DNA of 64,000 bases, from assembly GCF_004138325.1 (NCBI RefSeq), contig NZ_SBLB01000001.1:1807855-1871854 (forward strand). Direction: 5' to 3'. The first letter of the stretch is position 1, and every line of letters begins with the position of its first letter. This document shows, in pieces, positions 41,224 to 49,788 of this stretch. Source of the stretch: Spirosoma sordidisoli. Its GTDB lineage: Bacteria > Bacteroidota > Bacteroidia > Cytophagales > Spirosomataceae. The notes under the pieces are model-generated. The model made no database searches. It saw only the letters and a list, made by a program, of their open reading frames with translations, and had not been told where the DNA came from. A program made the translations under genes and the position numbers.

Positions 41224-42696
41224 CTACCAGCTCTTTTTCAGACTGATCGAACCACCCGTTGACGTCGGAAACAAATCACCCCGATCCAGGGCCAGTGCGG
41301 TTGTTAGCCACAGCGGAGCCTTTTTGTAAAGATTCCATTGCGCTGATAACAGGCCCGAAAACTGCCGGAATGCCGTTGGGTAAGGCTGCGTAAACGTGCC
41401 CCGGTTCCGGCTGTACGAGAGTCGCGTAGTCAGCAGCGGGCCGCGTCGGAAACGACCGCTACCTCCCCCATACCAGACCCTGACCCGGTTGTTCGGAAAA
41501 TACCCTCCGCCGGTGAACGCGTTGACAGCCTCCGAAAACGACGCGCGGGGCGCAATGAATGGCGTGCCGAGCGTATGGCCGCGGTACGACCAGCCTTCGC
41601 GGTACTGGCTGTTGTTAAAATAGTTGTCGCCCCCCTGGTAGCGGGCCATCTGGTCGAACGTAGCTCCGCTCTGGTTGGTGGTACTGAGCCACTCCAGCAC
41701 CACCCGCTCAACCCGGAATCGAACCGGGTTCGTCTGTTTGTTCAGAAACCGTAACCCCGTCAGCCCGTCGGGCACGTTCTGCAGCGCCAGCCCCGACGCG
41801 TCTTCGTACATATGCTGGTGGTACAGGAGCCAGCTCTCTCGACGGCCGGTCCAGGCCAGCGCCAGGTCGTAACTGCCGACGTGATTGCCGATCCGGTTGG
41901 TGCCGTCGAAGGTGGTGAAGCGGTTGTTTTGCAGGGCATCCGGGTAGCGGCCCGTGATCAGCGACAGATAGTCCCGAAACGAAGTAGGCAGGCTACCGTC
42001 TACCGACAGATCCGTACCGATCAGGTAATCGGCGCGGCCACCCCACTGCACCTGGTGATTCAGCCCAACGTATACATTCAGCCGCGCCTGGGGTCTTCCT
42101 ATGCGGCCGTACAGGTATTTCTGGTGCAGGTAACTGCCCTGAATATAGCTGTTGACCAGCCAGCCGTGGGCGTAACCAGCCCGTACAGCGATGCGGTTTC
42201 GGGTAAACGCCAGCGGCACGAAGTCCGGCATGTGCAGCTGAACCTTCGGAAAAGGCAGCGCATTCCCCGACCAGGCCACAAAACCCGATGTCAGGAGCGT
42301 ATCGCCCAGTCCGTATACTTCGCGCCGGTTGCCGCCAAAGAGCTCCAGCCAGCGGTAGCGGACAGTCACGTAGGCATCGGGCACCAGCAAAGCCGGCTGG
42401 TCGGGCAACGGGCGCGGCCCAGCGTTGGCAACGGCATACAGCCCGCCCCCCCAGTCGATCCGTTTTTTCCGGGTGGTGTCGGGTCGGGGCGCATACGGGC
42501 GGGAGATACCCAGCCGGAGCGTCCCGAACGACTCGCGCAGCGGCACCGTACCGTACTGGTTGGTACGCAGCCAGAAGGGGTTCTGGGCAGAAGACGCACC
42601 AAACCCACCCAGCTCGGCCGAGTACTGAACAGACTGCGCCGACCCAACCCGCAGCAATCCCAGCGCTATACTCCCAATCAGGTAAAATTGTCGCAT
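41224..42696 (-). CDS. Capsule-assembly Wzi family outer-membrane barrel
   Basis: This protein has 490 residues from ATG 42696, the start that directly opens the signal peptide MRQFYLIGSIALGLLRVGSAQS. The segment YSAELGGFGASSAQNPFWLRTNQYGTVP and the later aromatic strands (LQLHMPDFVPLAFTRNRIAVRAGYAHGW, WLLYHQHMYEDASGLALQN) fit the Wzi-like capsule assembly family, which anchors or organises surface polysaccharide in the outer membrane. No capsule synthesis genes are adjacent. Confidence 0.8.
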   Translation of the reverse strand: MRQFYLIGSIALGLLRVGSAQSVQYSAELGGFGASSAQNPFWLRTNQYGTVPLRESFGTLRLGISRPYAPRPDTTRKKRIDWGGGLYAVANAGPRPLPDQPALLVPDAYVTVRYRWLELFGGNRREVYGLGDTLLTSGFVAWSGNALPFPKVQLHMPDFVPLAFTRNRIAVRAGYAHGWLVNSYIQGSYLHQKYLYGRIGRPQARLNVYVGLNHQVQWGGRADYLIGTDLSVDGSLPTSFRDYLSLITGRYPDALQNNRFTTFDGTNRIGNHVGSYDLALAWTGRRESWLLYHQHMYEDASGLALQNVPDGLTGLRFLNKQTNPVRFRVERVVLEWLSTTNQSGATFDQMARYQGGDNYFNNSQYREGWSYRGHTLGTPFIAPRASFSEAVNAFTGGGYFPNNRVRVWYGGGSGRFRRGPLLTTRLSYSRNRGTFTQPYPTAFRQFSGLLSAQWNLYKKAPLWLTTALALDRGDLFPTSTGGSISLKKSW

Positions 42697-42828
42697 ACCG
42701 GACCTTTTGTCCACTTTCTCTATCTACGGAAGACCATAGATACTGAATTCATCTGACATTGGGATATACTCATTTTCTGAACTATTGACCGGTCAACGCT
42801 CTTATGCACACAAGACCGTTTTACCCGT

Positions 42829-43647
42829 ATGACTATACCATCCGTTACCCTTAATAATGGCGTCGACATGCCCCTGCTGGGGCTGGGCGTTTATGCGCCC
42901 CAACACAACAGTGAAGTGCAGCAGGCGGTAGAATGGGCCCTGGAAGCGGGCTGCCGCCTGATCGATACGGCCTCGGCCTACGGAAACGAACGCGAAGTGG
43001 CCGACGCGCTCCGGGCGGCCAGCCTCCCCCGCAGCGAGGTGTTCATCACGACCAAAGTCTGGGATGACGATCAGGGCTACGACGCCACCCTGCGCGCCTT
43101 TGACCGGAGCCTGGAGAAACTGCAGCTCGACGTGCTCGACCTCTACCTCATCCACTGGCCGTCGAGTCCGCACCGGCTCGACACCTGGCGTGCGCTGGAA
43201 AAACTCTATGCCGACGGGCGCGTACGGGCCATCGGTGTTTCGAACTACTACCAACCGCATCTGGACGAACTGATTGGGCAGGCCACCGTTGTGCCGGCCG
43301 TGAATCAGGTCGAGTTCAGCCCCTACTGCTACCTGCCCGACGTGCTGGCGTACTGCCGTTCAAAAACAATTCAGCTCCAGGGATACGCTCCGCTGGTCCG
43401 GGGCGAGAAACGCAACGACCCGCCCCTGCTGGCGCTGGCCGAAAAATACAATAAGTCGACCTACCAGCTGCTGGTACGCTGGTCGGTTCAGCACGGCGTC
43501 GTTACGATTCCGAAGTCGGTCAAACGTGACCGCATCCGCGAGAATCTGGATGTGCTGGACTTTACGATCTCGGACGAGGACATGGCGCTGATGAACACCT
43601 TCTACGACAACACCCGCGTAGCCACCGACCCCCGCGAGATTCCGTAA
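42829..43647 (+). CDS. Aldo/keto reductase (2,5-diketo-D-gluconate reductase-like)
   Basis: This 272-residue AKR has GVDMPLLGLGVYAP, GCRLIDTASAYGNEREVADAL (Asp, Tyr), FITTKVWDDDQGY (Lys), LIHWPS (His) and GVSNYYQPHLDEL; the C-terminal TIPKSVKRDRIRENLDV binds NADPH phosphate. It belongs to the small monomeric AKR3/AKR5-type group. Substrate not predictable. It converges on the Nif3-like gene with 8 bases between the stops. Confidence 0.94.
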   Translation: MTIPSVTLNNGVDMPLLGLGVYAPQHNSEVQQAVEWALEAGCRLIDTASAYGNEREVADALRAASLPRSEVFITTKVWDDDQGYDATLRAFDRSLEKLQLDVLDLYLIHWPSSPHRLDTWRALEKLYADGRVRAIGVSNYYQPHLDELIGQATVVPAVNQVEFSPYCYLPDVLAYCRSKTIQLQGYAPLVRGEKRNDPPLLALAEKYNKSTYQLLVRWSVQHGVVTIPKSVKRDRIRENLDVLDFTISDEDMALMNTFYDNTRVATDPREIP

Positions 43648-43655
43648 CCGGTTTG

Positions 43656-44399
43656 TCAGCGGCAGATGGTGGTCAGGTCCGGCCAGCGCTCGCGCAGGAG
43701 TTCAGCCAATGCCAGCAGACCCCACTCCTCGGTTCGGCGGTGGCCCACGGCAATGACGGCCATGCCGGTCTGGTTCACAGCGTCCTGCGCGGGTTTGCGG
43801 TACTGACCCGTCAGGTACAGCTCGGCCCCCGCTTCGGCAGCCTGCCGGATCAGCGTATCGGTCATAGCGCCAACCACCGCCAGCCGGGTTACATCGGTAT
43901 GCCGCCCGGCTTCGGCCCGGTCGTACCCGGCAAACGCCCGGCTGATCGTGGCCAGCTGGGCGTCGAATTCGCGCATAGGCACGTCGATCAGCATCCCGAT
44001 GGGTCGGGGGGGCAGCAGTTGCCCGCGCTCATCGGTAGCCTGTTTGGTACCCAGCGGCCGAACCGGGTCAGCCGCCCCCAGCAGCCGGGCCAGCCGATGG
44101 TTCAGGCCCATGGTCAGTGTTTCATCGAACGGCAGGTGATGATGCAGCAGGGCCAGACCCGCTGGTAGCTGCGACGCATCGAGCTGCCACGGCCGATGCA
44201 GCCACAGGGCGTCGAGCTGCTGCTCACGAACCCAGTTCAGGATGCCCGGAAACGGCTCCAGCGCTAGCCCCAGCCGACGAACGGGCCGGTCAGACGGACA
44301 GTCGATGCCGCCCTGTTCGCTAATCGGGTATCGCCCGGTGGCTAATTCGTGCCCGAGATAGTCGGCAATGTGATTGACAAGTAAGGGTTCTGCGCTCAT
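43656..44399 (-). CDS. Nif3-like dinuclear-metal-centre protein, divergent
   Basis: This 247-residue protein resembles the Nif3/YbgI family by layout (residues in LDALWLHRPWQLD, LLHHHLPFDETL, ARHTDVTRLAVVGAMTDTLIRQAAEAGAELYLTGQYRK and VGHRRTEEWGLLALAELL). In the standard family the first metal motif is HHP and the second HTNxD; here they read HRPW and HHLPFDE, so metal binding may be altered. The biochemical function of the family is uncertain (possible GTP cyclohydrolase-like or lipid-phosphatase activity). Monocistronic. Confidence 0.78.
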   Translation of the reverse strand: MSAEPLLVNHIADYLGHELATGRYPISEQGGIDCPSDRPVRRLGLALEPFPGILNWVREQQLDALWLHRPWQLDASQLPAGLALLHHHLPFDETLTMGLNHRLARLLGAADPVRPLGTKQATDERGQLLPPRPIGMLIDVPMREFDAQLATISRAFAGYDRAEAGRHTDVTRLAVVGAMTDTLIRQAAEAGAELYLTGQYRKPAQDAVNQTGMAVIAVGHRRTEEWGLLALAELLRERWPDLTTICR

Positions 44400-44434
44400 A
44401 TTTGCTTAACCGCCTGCCCGGCCTATAGTTCGTT

Positions 44435-44962
44435 ATGCGAAAACTGATTCTTTACATCGCTACCTCGCTCGATGGGTACATTGCCCGCCCCGATGGCCGG
44501 GTCGACTGGCTCGAAGCCATCCCCAACCCCGATCTGCTCGACTACGGCTACGACGATCTGCTGGCCGGTATCGACACCACGCTGATGGGCAACAGCACCT
44601 ATCAGGTCGTTCTGGGTATGGAGGGCGAGTTTCCCTATGCCGACAAGATCAACTACGTATTCAGCCGGTCGGCCCGGCCCGATGCACCCTATGTTCAGTT
44701 CGTAGCCGAAGACCCGGTGGCGTTTGTCAGGTCGCTGAAACAAACCGACGGCCAGGGCATCTGGCTGATTGGGGGCGGGCAGATCAACACCATCCTGCTG
44801 AACGCCGGCCTGATCGACGAACTCATCGTTTCGGTGGCGCCCATTGTGCTCGGCGCTGGCATCCCCCTCTTCGGCGACGGCGCTGCTGAGACCCCACTCA
44901 CGCTGGTCAGCAGCCGGGCATTCGATACCGGATTTATCCAGATGATCTACCAACCAGCCTGA
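44435..44962 (+). CDS. Dihydrofolate reductase family protein (RibD C-terminal domain type)
   Basis: This 175-residue protein begins RKLILYIATSLDGYIARPDGRVDWLEAI, the conserved start of the RibD_C/YyaP-like reductases. It continues with TTLMGNSTYQVVLGM, IWLIGGGQINTILLNAGLIDELIVSVAPIVLGAGIPLFG, all family motifs. It may reduce a pteridine or other small substrate with NADPH; true FolA or RibD roles are unlikely because the family is broad. It diverges from the Nif3-like gene. Confidence 0.92.
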   Translation: MRKLILYIATSLDGYIARPDGRVDWLEAIPNPDLLDYGYDDLLAGIDTTLMGNSTYQVVLGMEGEFPYADKINYVFSRSARPDAPYVQFVAEDPVAFVRSLKQTDGQGIWLIGGGQINTILLNAGLIDELIVSVAPIVLGAGIPLFGDGAAETPLTLVSSRAFDTGFIQMIYQPA

Positions 44963-45044
44963 GATAAACAAGCCTTTTCAGGCTGTACGGGCCTGTTCTG
45001 GACCGCTGGCTCAATTCTGATTGGATTTCGAAAAAATAAACGCG

Positions 45045-45052
45045 TAGGTTTG
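45045..45052 (+). promoter_or_regulatory. TAnnTTTG promoter box and long leader of the MATE gene
   Basis: TAGGTTTG with a TTG at 45021-45023, 21 bases upstream, fits the Bacteroidota -33/-7 pair. The start codon is at 45241, so the leader is about 180 bases. It contains a five-codon frame (ATG at 45093) and a small hairpin AAGACC/GGTCTT (45109-45127). Confidence 0.55.
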
Positions 45053-45240
45053 CATCGCAAAACGCGGCCGCGCCAGCGGTCCACTAACGCCCATGAAGTT
45101 CCTCGGATAAGACCCTACGCAGGTCTTCTTTCTCTCCTCCAGTACCTCGCTGACCCTTCCGACAGGGCGGCCATTTCCATGTTTCATCATCCATAGGTTG
45201 CCGTTAGCCGGTTGGGCTATGGGTCAATCCGTTGTCATCA

Positions 45241-46626
45241 ATGACCAGATTTTTCAGGTTATTTCTGGCTGCCCTGCGCGGTTCGGAAACCAATTTTACG
45301 TCCGGCAGTATCAACCGGGCCATTTTTCTGCTATCGGTGCCCATGATTCTGGAGATGGTCATGGAGTCGCTGTTTGCGGTGGTCGACGTGTTTTTCGTAG
45401 CCCGCATCGGTACCGAAGCCATCGCCACGGTGGGGCTGACCGAGTCGGTTCTGACTATCGTTTACTCCATCGCCATCGGTCTGAGTACGGCCGCCAGCGC
45501 GCTCGTTTCCCGGCGCATCGGCGAAGGCAACCCACGCGAAGCCGGTACTACGGTGGGGCAGGTCATCCTGGTATCGCTCACGATGGCGGTGCTGCTCGGC
45601 ATACCGGGCGTGTTGCTGGCCGAAGATATCCTGCGGCTCATGGGTGGCAATGCCCAGCTGGTTGCCAACGGATCGGGCTTCACGCGCATGATCTTTGCCT
45701 CGGCCCCGGCCATCATTCTGCTCCACACGCTCAGCGGCAGTCTGCGCGGAGCCGGCGAAGCATCGCTGGCCATGCGCTCCCTCTGGATCGCCAACGGGGT
45801 CAACATCGTACTTTGTCCGGTGTTTATCTTCGGGTTTGGTCCCGTGCCGGCTATGGGCGTGATGGGGTCGGCGGTAGCCACCACCACCGGTCGGTCGCTG
45901 GGCGTACTGTACCAGCTCTACGCCCTGACGCGGACGGGTAGCTCGGTGCAGGTGCGGAAAGACGACCTGACGCCCGACACGGGTATTATCCGAAACCTGC
46001 TGAGCGTGGCAGCCGGCGGCACCGGACAGTTCCTGATCGGGTCGGCCAGCTGGGTCTTCCTGACGCGGCTGGTGTCTACCTTCGGCAGCGAGGTTGTAGC
46101 GGGTTATACCATTGCCATCCGGATTCTGGTCTTCACCATCCTGCCGTCTTGGGGTCTGGCCAACGCAGCGGCTACGCTGGTCGGTCAGAACCTCGGCGCC
46201 GGCCAGCCCGACCGGGCCGAAACCTCAGTATGGCGGGCTGCCTTCTGCAACATGGTGTTTCTGCTGCTGGTAGGCATCGGCTTTTATCTCGGTGCCCATG
46301 AGGTAGTTGGCCTGTTCGACCATGACCCGCGGGTGGTTGCCGTAGCCGTAGAGTGTTTGCGAGTGTTCTGCGTGGGGTATGTTGCCTTTGCGTATGGCAT
46401 GGTTGTCAGCCAGGCCCTCAACGGAGCAGGCGACACCCGTACGCCAACGCTGATCAACATCGTATGCTTCTGGCTGATCGAGATTCCGCTGGCCTACGTG
46501 CTGGCCGAGCGGATGCAGTGGGGGCCGTCGGGCGTATTCTGGGCGGTGGCGTTCAGCGAAACGCTGCTGGCCGTACTGGCTATTCTGGTGTTCCGGCGCG
46601 GCCGCTGGAAACTGATTCAGGTATAG
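45241..46626 (+). CDS. MATE family multidrug/metabolite efflux transporter
   Basis: This 461-residue inner-membrane antiporter starts at ATG 45241; a TTG three codons earlier is less likely. Twelve hydrophobic segments are visible. The conserved MATE text includes FLLSVPMILEMVMESLFAVVDVFFVARIG (helix 1), VATVGLTES, FASAPAIILLHTLSGSLRGAGEA and VVSQALNGAGDTRTPTLINIVCFWLIEIPLAYVL. It exports cationic compounds in exchange for Na+ or H+. The long leader suggests control at the RNA level, but no known riboswitch was recognised. Confidence 0.95.
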   Translation: MTRFFRLFLAALRGSETNFTSGSINRAIFLLSVPMILEMVMESLFAVVDVFFVARIGTEAIATVGLTESVLTIVYSIAIGLSTAASALVSRRIGEGNPREAGTTVGQVILVSLTMAVLLGIPGVLLAEDILRLMGGNAQLVANGSGFTRMIFASAPAIILLHTLSGSLRGAGEASLAMRSLWIANGVNIVLCPVFIFGFGPVPAMGVMGSAVATTTGRSLGVLYQLYALTRTGSSVQVRKDDLTPDTGIIRNLLSVAAGGTGQFLIGSASWVFLTRLVSTFGSEVVAGYTIAIRILVFTILPSWGLANAAATLVGQNLGAGQPDRAETSVWRAAFCNMVFLLLVGIGFYLGAHEVVGLFDHDPRVVAVAVECLRVFCVGYVAFAYGMVVSQALNGAGDTRTPTLINIVCFWLIEIPLAYVLAERMQWGPSGVFWAVAFSETLLAVLAILVFRRGRWKLIQV

Positions 46627-46744
46627 CCAGATGCAGGTGTAGAGGGCCTTCTGGGGGCGAAACTTTTACCCGGAATGGCCCGTTTATTCATAGTAGGCCA
46701 GTGACGTTTCATCACTGGTTTACACATACCACAGACATCAATTC

Positions 46745-48043
46745 ATGAACGAAACCCATACACACCCGACAACCAAACCGGCCGAAACCGCCGTACTGGT
46801 TGCCCTCGTCACCCAGAAACAGACCGCCGACCAGACCAAAGAGTATCTGGACGAGCTGGCTTTTCTGGCCGAGACCTCGGGGATCATCACGAAGAAAAGC
46901 TTCACCCAGAAACTCGACCGCCCCGATACCCGCACCTTTGTGGGCAAAGGCAAGCTGGAAGAGATTCAGACGTATATACTCGACAACCCCGTCGATACCA
47001 TCATCTTTGACGACGATCTGACCCCGGCGCAGGTGCGTAACCTCGAAGGACAGTTTACCGACGTTAAAGTGCTGGACCGTAGCCTGCTGATTCTGAACAT
47101 CTTCTCGATGCGTGCGCAGACCGCCCAGGCCCGCGTGCAGGTCGAGCTGGCGCAGTATCAGTACCTGTATCCCCGACTGACACGGATGTGGACCCACCTG
47201 AGCCGGCAAAAAGGGGGCGCCGGGATGCGCGGACCGGGTGAAAAAGAGCTCGAAACCGACCGCCGGATCGTGAAAGACCGGATCGCGTTCCTGAAAGAGA
47301 AGCTGGCCAAGATCGACAAGCAGAGCGTAACCCGCCGGAAAGAACGCGACCGGCTGGTCCGGGTGGCGCTGGTCGGCTATACCAACGTTGGGAAGTCGAC
47401 GCTGATGCGGACCATGGCCAAAGCCGACGTGTTTGCCGAAAACAAGCTCTTCGCTACCGTCGACTCGACCGTACGGAAGGTGACGCTGGGCAATATCCCG
47501 TTCCTGCTTACCGACACGGTTGGGTTTATCCGGAAACTGCCGACTACGCTCATCGAGTCGTTTAAGTCGACCCTCGACGAGGTTCGCGAAGCGGATATTC
47601 TGGTTCACGTAGTCGACGTATCGCACCCCAATTTCGAGGAGCAGATCGAAGTCGTGAACACCACCCTGGCCGACATCAAAGCCGCCGACAAACCGATGGT
47701 GCTGGTCTTCAACAAAATGGACCAGTTTACGCCGAAGGAAGAGTGGCTGGAGCAAAGCCTGCCAGACCCGGCCGATGATCCGTTTGGCGACGACGCGCCG
47801 GATGAGGTAGCCGTACCGGTAGCGGTACGCCGGCAGACCGCGCTCGACTTCCTGAAGAAAACGTACCTGACTCACAAAGCCGATCACGTCGCTTTCATTT
47901 CGGCACAGACCGGCGAAAACGTGGGCGAACTGCGCGAGCTGCTGTATAAGCTAGTCAGGGAGAAGCACTATCAGATCTATCCGAACTGGGTCAACGTGCC
48001 CCTGGCCGAATCGGCCGAGTATGGCGATGGTTTGGCAGGTTAA
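46745..48043 (+). CDS. hflX: Ribosome-associated GTPase HflX
   Basis: HflX splits stalled ribosomes under stress and binds GTP. The 432 residues show the N-terminal glycine-rich HflX domain (RTFVGKGKLEEIQTY, DDDLTPAQVRNLEGQ, LYPRLTRMWTHLSRQKGGAGMRGPGEKELE) and then the G domain: G1 GYTNVGKST (residues 211-219), G3 DTVGFIRKLPTTLIESFKSTLDEV and G4 NKMD. A perfect 15-base hairpin terminator follows. Confidence 0.97.
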   Translation: MNETHTHPTTKPAETAVLVALVTQKQTADQTKEYLDELAFLAETSGIITKKSFTQKLDRPDTRTFVGKGKLEEIQTYILDNPVDTIIFDDDLTPAQVRNLEGQFTDVKVLDRSLLILNIFSMRAQTAQARVQVELAQYQYLYPRLTRMWTHLSRQKGGAGMRGPGEKELETDRRIVKDRIAFLKEKLAKIDKQSVTRRKERDRLVRVALVGYTNVGKSTLMRTMAKADVFAENKLFATVDSTVRKVTLGNIPFLLTDTVGFIRKLPTTLIESFKSTLDEVREADILVHVVDVSHPNFEEQIEVVNTTLADIKAADKPMVLVFNKMDQFTPKEEWLEQSLPDPADDPFGDDAPDEVAVPVAVRRQTALDFLKKTYLTHKADHVAFISAQTGENVGELRELLYKLVREKHYQIYPNWVNVPLAESAEYGDGLAG

Positions 48044-48070
48044 CGGATTTTCGACAAATTTGCATAGTTC

Positions 48071-48107
48071 AAACCTAAAAGGTTTCCCCAAACCTTTTAG
48101 GTTTTTA
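48071..48107 (+). terminator. Terminator after hflX
   Basis: AAACCTAAAAGGTTT (48071-48085), loop CCCC, and AAACCTTTTAGGTTT (48090-48104) are perfect complements, ending in TTTTT. It lies 27 bases after the stop. Confidence 0.93.
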
Positions 48108-48201
48108 TTTGGTACCCCGGGCAACGGTTCGCCCGCTTCCGGGTTTCTGCAGCTCGGGCTGGGCCGGTCCTTTCTCCTGCCCGGCTCAGCTACCGGCAAC
48201 A

Positions 48202-48273
48202 GGTCCCGTAGTTCAACGGATAGAATAGACGTTTCCTAAACGTTTGATATGGGTTCGATTCCCGTCGGGACCA
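48202..48273 (+). tRNA. tRNA-Arg(CCU)
   Basis: The acceptor stem GGTCCCG pairs with CGGGACC. D stem GTTC/GAAT, anticodon stem GACGT/ACGTT with loop TTCCTAA (anticodon CCT), T stem ATGGG/CCCGT with loop TTCGATT, discriminator A. CCA is not encoded. It reads AGG codons. A hairpin terminator and a truncated integrase follow, consistent with use as an integration site for mobile DNA. Confidence 0.96.
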
Positions 48274-48284
48274 CGAAACAGAGT

Positions 48285-48319
48285 AAAAAGGCCGTTTCCA
48301 CGATGGAAATGGCCTTTTT
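48285..48319 (+). terminator. Terminator after tRNA-Arg
   Basis: AAAAAGGCCGTTTCC and GGAAATGGCCTTTTT form a stem with one mismatch, 12 bases after the tRNA. Confidence 0.85.
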
Positions 48320-48349
48320 CTTTTCCGAATTCCTTTCCGAATAAACTTT

Positions 48350-48826
48350 TTGACCCTCTATTTTCCGATTAGCTGTTTTACAGGTTTGCGGATTAGCGAC
48401 GCGAAGGCCGTCGCCCACGACAATCTAAAGGGCGACTGGCTGGTCATAAAGCCCCACAAAAGCCGCCGATTTCAGAAGGTCGTCCGGATCCCGTTGCACC
48501 CGCTGGCGAAAACGCTGGTAACGACGACGTTAGGCCGCCTGTTTGAAACTTATTCGGATCAGTATACAAACCGCTTATTGGCCGGGATCGGCGAAGCCGC
48601 TGGCGTCGATTTTAAGATTACGACCCATACCGCCAGGCATACGTTCGACACCCTATTTATAGAATTAGGGGGCGACGTGGTTACGCTGAAAGAGTACATA
48701 GGACACAGTAAGATCGAAACGACAATGAAGTATGTACACATCAGCGAACGCCGAAAGAAGGAAAAGATCAACGTGTTCGACAGGATTTTTACAAAACACA
48801 AAAAGGGGGGTCAGGGGGCCGCGTAA
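48350..48826 (+). pseudogene. 5'-truncated tyrosine recombinase (phage-type integrase) remnant
   Basis: This 158-codon open frame without a proper start (TTG at 48350; the frame remains open further upstream into the terminator) carries the whole catalytic domain: Arg in FTGLRISDAKAV, the Lys-bearing hairpin VIKPHKSRRFQKVVRIPL, HTARHTFDTLF (His-x-x-Arg), GHSKIETTMKYVHIS (His and nucleophile Tyr). The arm-binding and core-binding N-terminal domains of about 200 residues are missing. It sits 76 bases after tRNA-Arg, as expected for an element that integrated there and later lost its integrase 5' half. Probably inactive. Confidence 0.82.
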
Positions 48827-48937
48827 TCAGTATGTACTTACCGTCACCTAATTAAAAAGCCGTTCTGGCCGCCTGAAGCCATACTTTTACAAGTGAAGAT
48901 CTTAACCGTTAGGTTAAATTAAAGGATGAATAATGCA

Positions 48938-48965
48938 AAGAAGCCCGGTAATACCGGGCTTCTTT
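48938..48965. terminator. Bidirectional terminator between integrase remnant and CD-NTase gene
   Basis: AAGAAGCCCGGT and ACCGGGCTTCTT pair perfectly around AAT. It lies just after the minus-strand nucleotidyltransferase stop at 48967. Confidence 0.88.
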
Positions 48966-48966
48966 C

Positions 48967-49782
48967 TTAAAAGCTATCTTTATTAATAGGCAAGATGTGA
49001 GCTAGCCATCCAACAGCTGTTAATGGCCTATCTGTTTGCAGTGCTTCGTCAACCCTTTCGATATTACTCTGCAATGCCTGTATCTTATTAATTGTATTTT
49101 GCGAATATCCCTTCCCGTATATTAAGAGTTTTTGAGCTGCATATATAAATCCAGATTGAACGTTGTCACCCAAAAAACTCATACTTGCTACTTCTTGCTC
49201 TAACTTATATGGAGAGATAGGAAAGCCGACCTTGGCATTCCATGCTTTCATCAATCTTATAATTGGCTTCACAATATATCCATACTTAACATTTGACGAT
49301 GAAAGTGTGGCATTAAATCCTAAAGGATCTGTTGTTTGCCACTGCGAGTCATTTAAGGGAATGTATGTATTTTGACTATAAAATGAGCTTACTTTGATTA
49401 CTGGAACAAGGTCATAATTTATATGCTGTAATTCTAGCACAACTACAGGCGAATCTCTGTAAGAAATAGATCTACTGTAATATGTCTCTGAAAAAGTAAT
49501 TAGATAATTCCTTAGTGTTCTAGGCGTAACATTCAAATCATCCCTATTCCAAACAATCATAAGATCTACATCAGAATAAGGATCGTATATTCTTGGCAAA
49601 ATTGTCCCGCGAGTATATGAGCCAAATTTTTCGACGTTTCGAATATCTCCTTTAAAAGAAGCTATTAATCTAGTAGAAAGATTATTCACTGACGTTCTGA
49701 TCTTCTCTCCTTCCGCATCGTTTACACCTACATAAAGTGAAGAAGCAAAAGCTGCTAGTTTTGCATTAATTGATACCGACAT
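48967..49782 (-). CDS. CD-NTase-like nucleotidyltransferase (CBASS-type)
   Basis: This 271-residue protein belongs to the DNA-polymerase-beta superfamily. The active site is GSYTRGTILPRIYDPYSDVDLMIVW, with the G-S pair at 54-55, metal-binding Asp71 and Asp73, and third Asp124 in INYDLVPVIK. A helical domain follows with IIRLMKAWNAK. This is the core layout of cGAS/DncV-like nucleotidyltransferases (SMODS type), which make cyclic oligonucleotides when phage infection is sensed. It is short for the group but appears complete. It is the second gene of an operon, 6 bases after a four-helix membrane protein. It is strongly AT-rich compared with the genome. The nucleotide product is unknown. Confidence 0.82.
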   Translation of the reverse strand: MSVSINAKLAAFASSLYVGVNDAEGEKIRTSVNNLSTRLIASFKGDIRNVEKFGSYTRGTILPRIYDPYSDVDLMIVWNRDDLNVTPRTLRNYLITFSETYYSRSISYRDSPVVVLELQHINYDLVPVIKVSSFYSQNTYIPLNDSQWQTTDPLGFNATLSSSNVKYGYIVKPIIRLMKAWNAKVGFPISPYKLEQEVASMSFLGDNVQSGFIYAAQKLLIYGKGYSQNTINKIQALQSNIERVDEALQTDRPLTAVGWLAHILPINKDSF

Positions 49783-49788
49783 TCCCTT

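Noticed and set aside
46712-47887. 391-codon minus-strand frame within hflX
   Set aside because: Antisense to a motif-complete HflX; no signal, domain or promoter.
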